DNA from: Marinoscillum pacificum
GTDB taxonomy: Bacteria; Bacteroidota; Bacteroidia; Cytophagales; Cyclobacteriaceae
Assembly (NCBI RefSeq): GCF_024714495.1
Contig: NZ_JAMZMJ010000001.1
Span: forward strand, 1,568,201-1,632,200
DNA length: 64,000 bases
Direction of reading: 5' to 3'
Part shown: positions 63,456-64,000 of the stretch, in pieces
Numbering within the stretch: position 1 is the stretch's first letter
Layout: every line of letters starts with the position of its first letter
Position numbers and translations under genes: made by a program
The notes under the pieces: model-generated
The model's database searches: none
What the model was told of the DNA's origin: nothing
Seen by the model: the letters and a program-made list of their open reading frames with translations, nothing else

Positions 63456-63872
63456 ATGAAAAAGCGAGTACAGATAATCCTGGGAGTAATGATTCTAAGT
63501 TTAGTAATGATGACTCCAACCTACGCTAATGGCAACAAAGGAAAAGGTGGTCAGAAGAAGGACAAAGTACACGGCGGACCTCCAGCCTGGGCACCGGCTC
63601 ATGGCTATAGAGCAAAGCAAAGACATATTTACTATCCTGAACACAACATCTATTACGACACCCAGCGAGAAGTATACATTTATTTAGACATGGGTAGATG
63701 GGAAGTAAGTGCTCGATTGCCTTTACCTCTAAGAAATTCTAGAAACATAGATTTGGGAGCTCAGGTGGCATTGGACATTAGTTCAGACTCACCTCAGTTT
63801 TACAATGATGAACATAGATCCAGATATCAATCAGGCAATTCAATTAATGGGTCTGAAAGAGGATCGTATTAA
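63456..63872 (+). CDS. Small secreted protein, Gly/Lys/Tyr-rich
   Basis: A 138-residue protein with a signal peptide (about 24 residues, VMMTPTYANG). A basic Gly-rich stretch (GNKGKGGQKKDKVHGGPPAW) is followed by HGYRAKQRHIYYPEHNIYYDT, a pattern seen in small Bacteroidota exported proteins of unknown role. The middle, YIYLDMGRWEVSARLPLPLR, is a beta hairpin. It is monocistronic and followed by a terminator. Confidence 0.7.
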   Translation: MKKRVQIILGVMILSLVMMTPTYANGNKGKGGQKKDKVHGGPPAWAPAHGYRAKQRHIYYPEHNIYYDTQREVYIYLDMGRWEVSARLPLPLRNSRNIDLGAQVALDISSDSPQFYNDEHRSRYQSGNSINGSERGSY

Positions 63873-63873
63873 T

Positions 63874-63910
63874 AAAAAAGAGGCTGTCTCAAAAGGGCAG
63901 TCTCTTTTTT
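63874..63910 (+). terminator. Terminator hairpin after the small secreted protein
   Basis: AAAAAAGAGGCTGTC and GGGCAGTCTCTTTTTT form an imperfect hairpin ending in a T-run, placed two bases after the stop codon at 63870-63872. Confidence 0.75.
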
Positions 63911-63918
63911 ATAAAAAG

Positions 63919-63951
63919 AAAGCCGAGCACAATTAAGTTCTCGGCTTTTTT
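63919..63951. terminator. Second terminator hairpin
   Basis: AAAGCCGAG (63919-63927) pairs perfectly with CTCGGCTTT (63940-63948), followed by T residues. It is the second hairpin in tandem and may serve a convergent gene beyond the right edge. 63952-64000 holds no identifiable feature. Confidence 0.7.
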
Positions 63952-64000
63952 GTGACTAAGAATTAACTTAGTCTTGTGCGTAATTCAAATCTAGTCTTTA

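Noticed and set aside
1..64000. CRISPR array, rRNA, prophage or complete insertion sequence
   Set aside because: No regularly spaced repeats, rRNA-like blocks or intact transposase were seen in the window.

Overview
The window is a piece of a Bacteroidota chromosome, most likely order Cytophagales (a marine relative of Reichenbachiella, Ekhidna or Roseivirga; the genus is inference). Signs are two proteins with type IX secretion (T9SS) C-terminal sorting domains, a lipoprotein-type TamL next to TamB, DUF1343/NamZ, arginine-decarboxylase and histidine-biosynthesis genes of Bacteroidota type, few Shine-Dalgarno sites, and promoters with the TAnnTTTG -7 element.

Layout. 1-3.8 kb: a 3' fragment of a small membrane protein, a NYN/LOTUS protein, an orphan YefM-like antitoxin, a DUF1353 protein, Crp/Fnr and DinB genes, and an internally deleted REP-associated transposase among hairpin repeats. 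3.8-9.9 kb: phosphatase/TMEM220 pair, DUF4174, PAF-acetylhydrolase-like esterase, a clan GH-A-like lipoprotein, hypothetical proteins and a DUF6624 protein. 9.9-15.2 kb: a HepT/MntA toxin-antitoxin pair between two copies of a terminator hairpin, then the hisG-D-C-B operon read leftward and preceded by a His-rich leader peptide with eight consecutive His codons. 15.2-22.6 kb: universal stress protein, menA, argS, two arginine-deiminase-fold enzymes and, divergently, arginine decarboxylase: an arginine/citrulline/polyamine cluster.

22.6-30.7 kb: core housekeeping genes (polyprenol-phosphate mannosyltransferase, LolC/E permease, NamZ, PadR module, fmt, folA, SDR) with an unannotated 56-residue membrane ORF overlapping the end of fmt. 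30.7-38.4 kb: a T9SS subtilisin and a T9SS surface protein meeting stop-to-stop, then MBL hydrolase, EF-hand and DUF4197 genes. 38.5-49.5 kb: cinA, a 2-oxoacid dehydrogenase E2, hemerythrin, the tamB-tamL envelope assembly operon and CsbD.

49.5-56.8 kb is an accessory envelope island: a membrane-anchored TPR/LuxR regulator whose upstream region carries repeated GGTTAGCAT motifs, then Cys-rich and VWA lipoproteins, two near-identical membrane proteins flanking a beta-barrel, an LRR membrane protein and another lipoprotein. 56.9-61 kb holds a B12-type radical SAM protein and an unusual SDR with a Cys4 module and no catalytic Tyr, separated by a REP-like repeat cluster. The window ends with a class A penicillin-binding protein and a small secreted protein.

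No rRNA, tRNA, CRISPR array or intact insertion sequence was seen. The strongest candidates for something new are the his attenuator, the duplicated terminator around HepT/MntA, the paired AATACCC boxes and the noncanonical SDR/radical-SAM neighbourhood.
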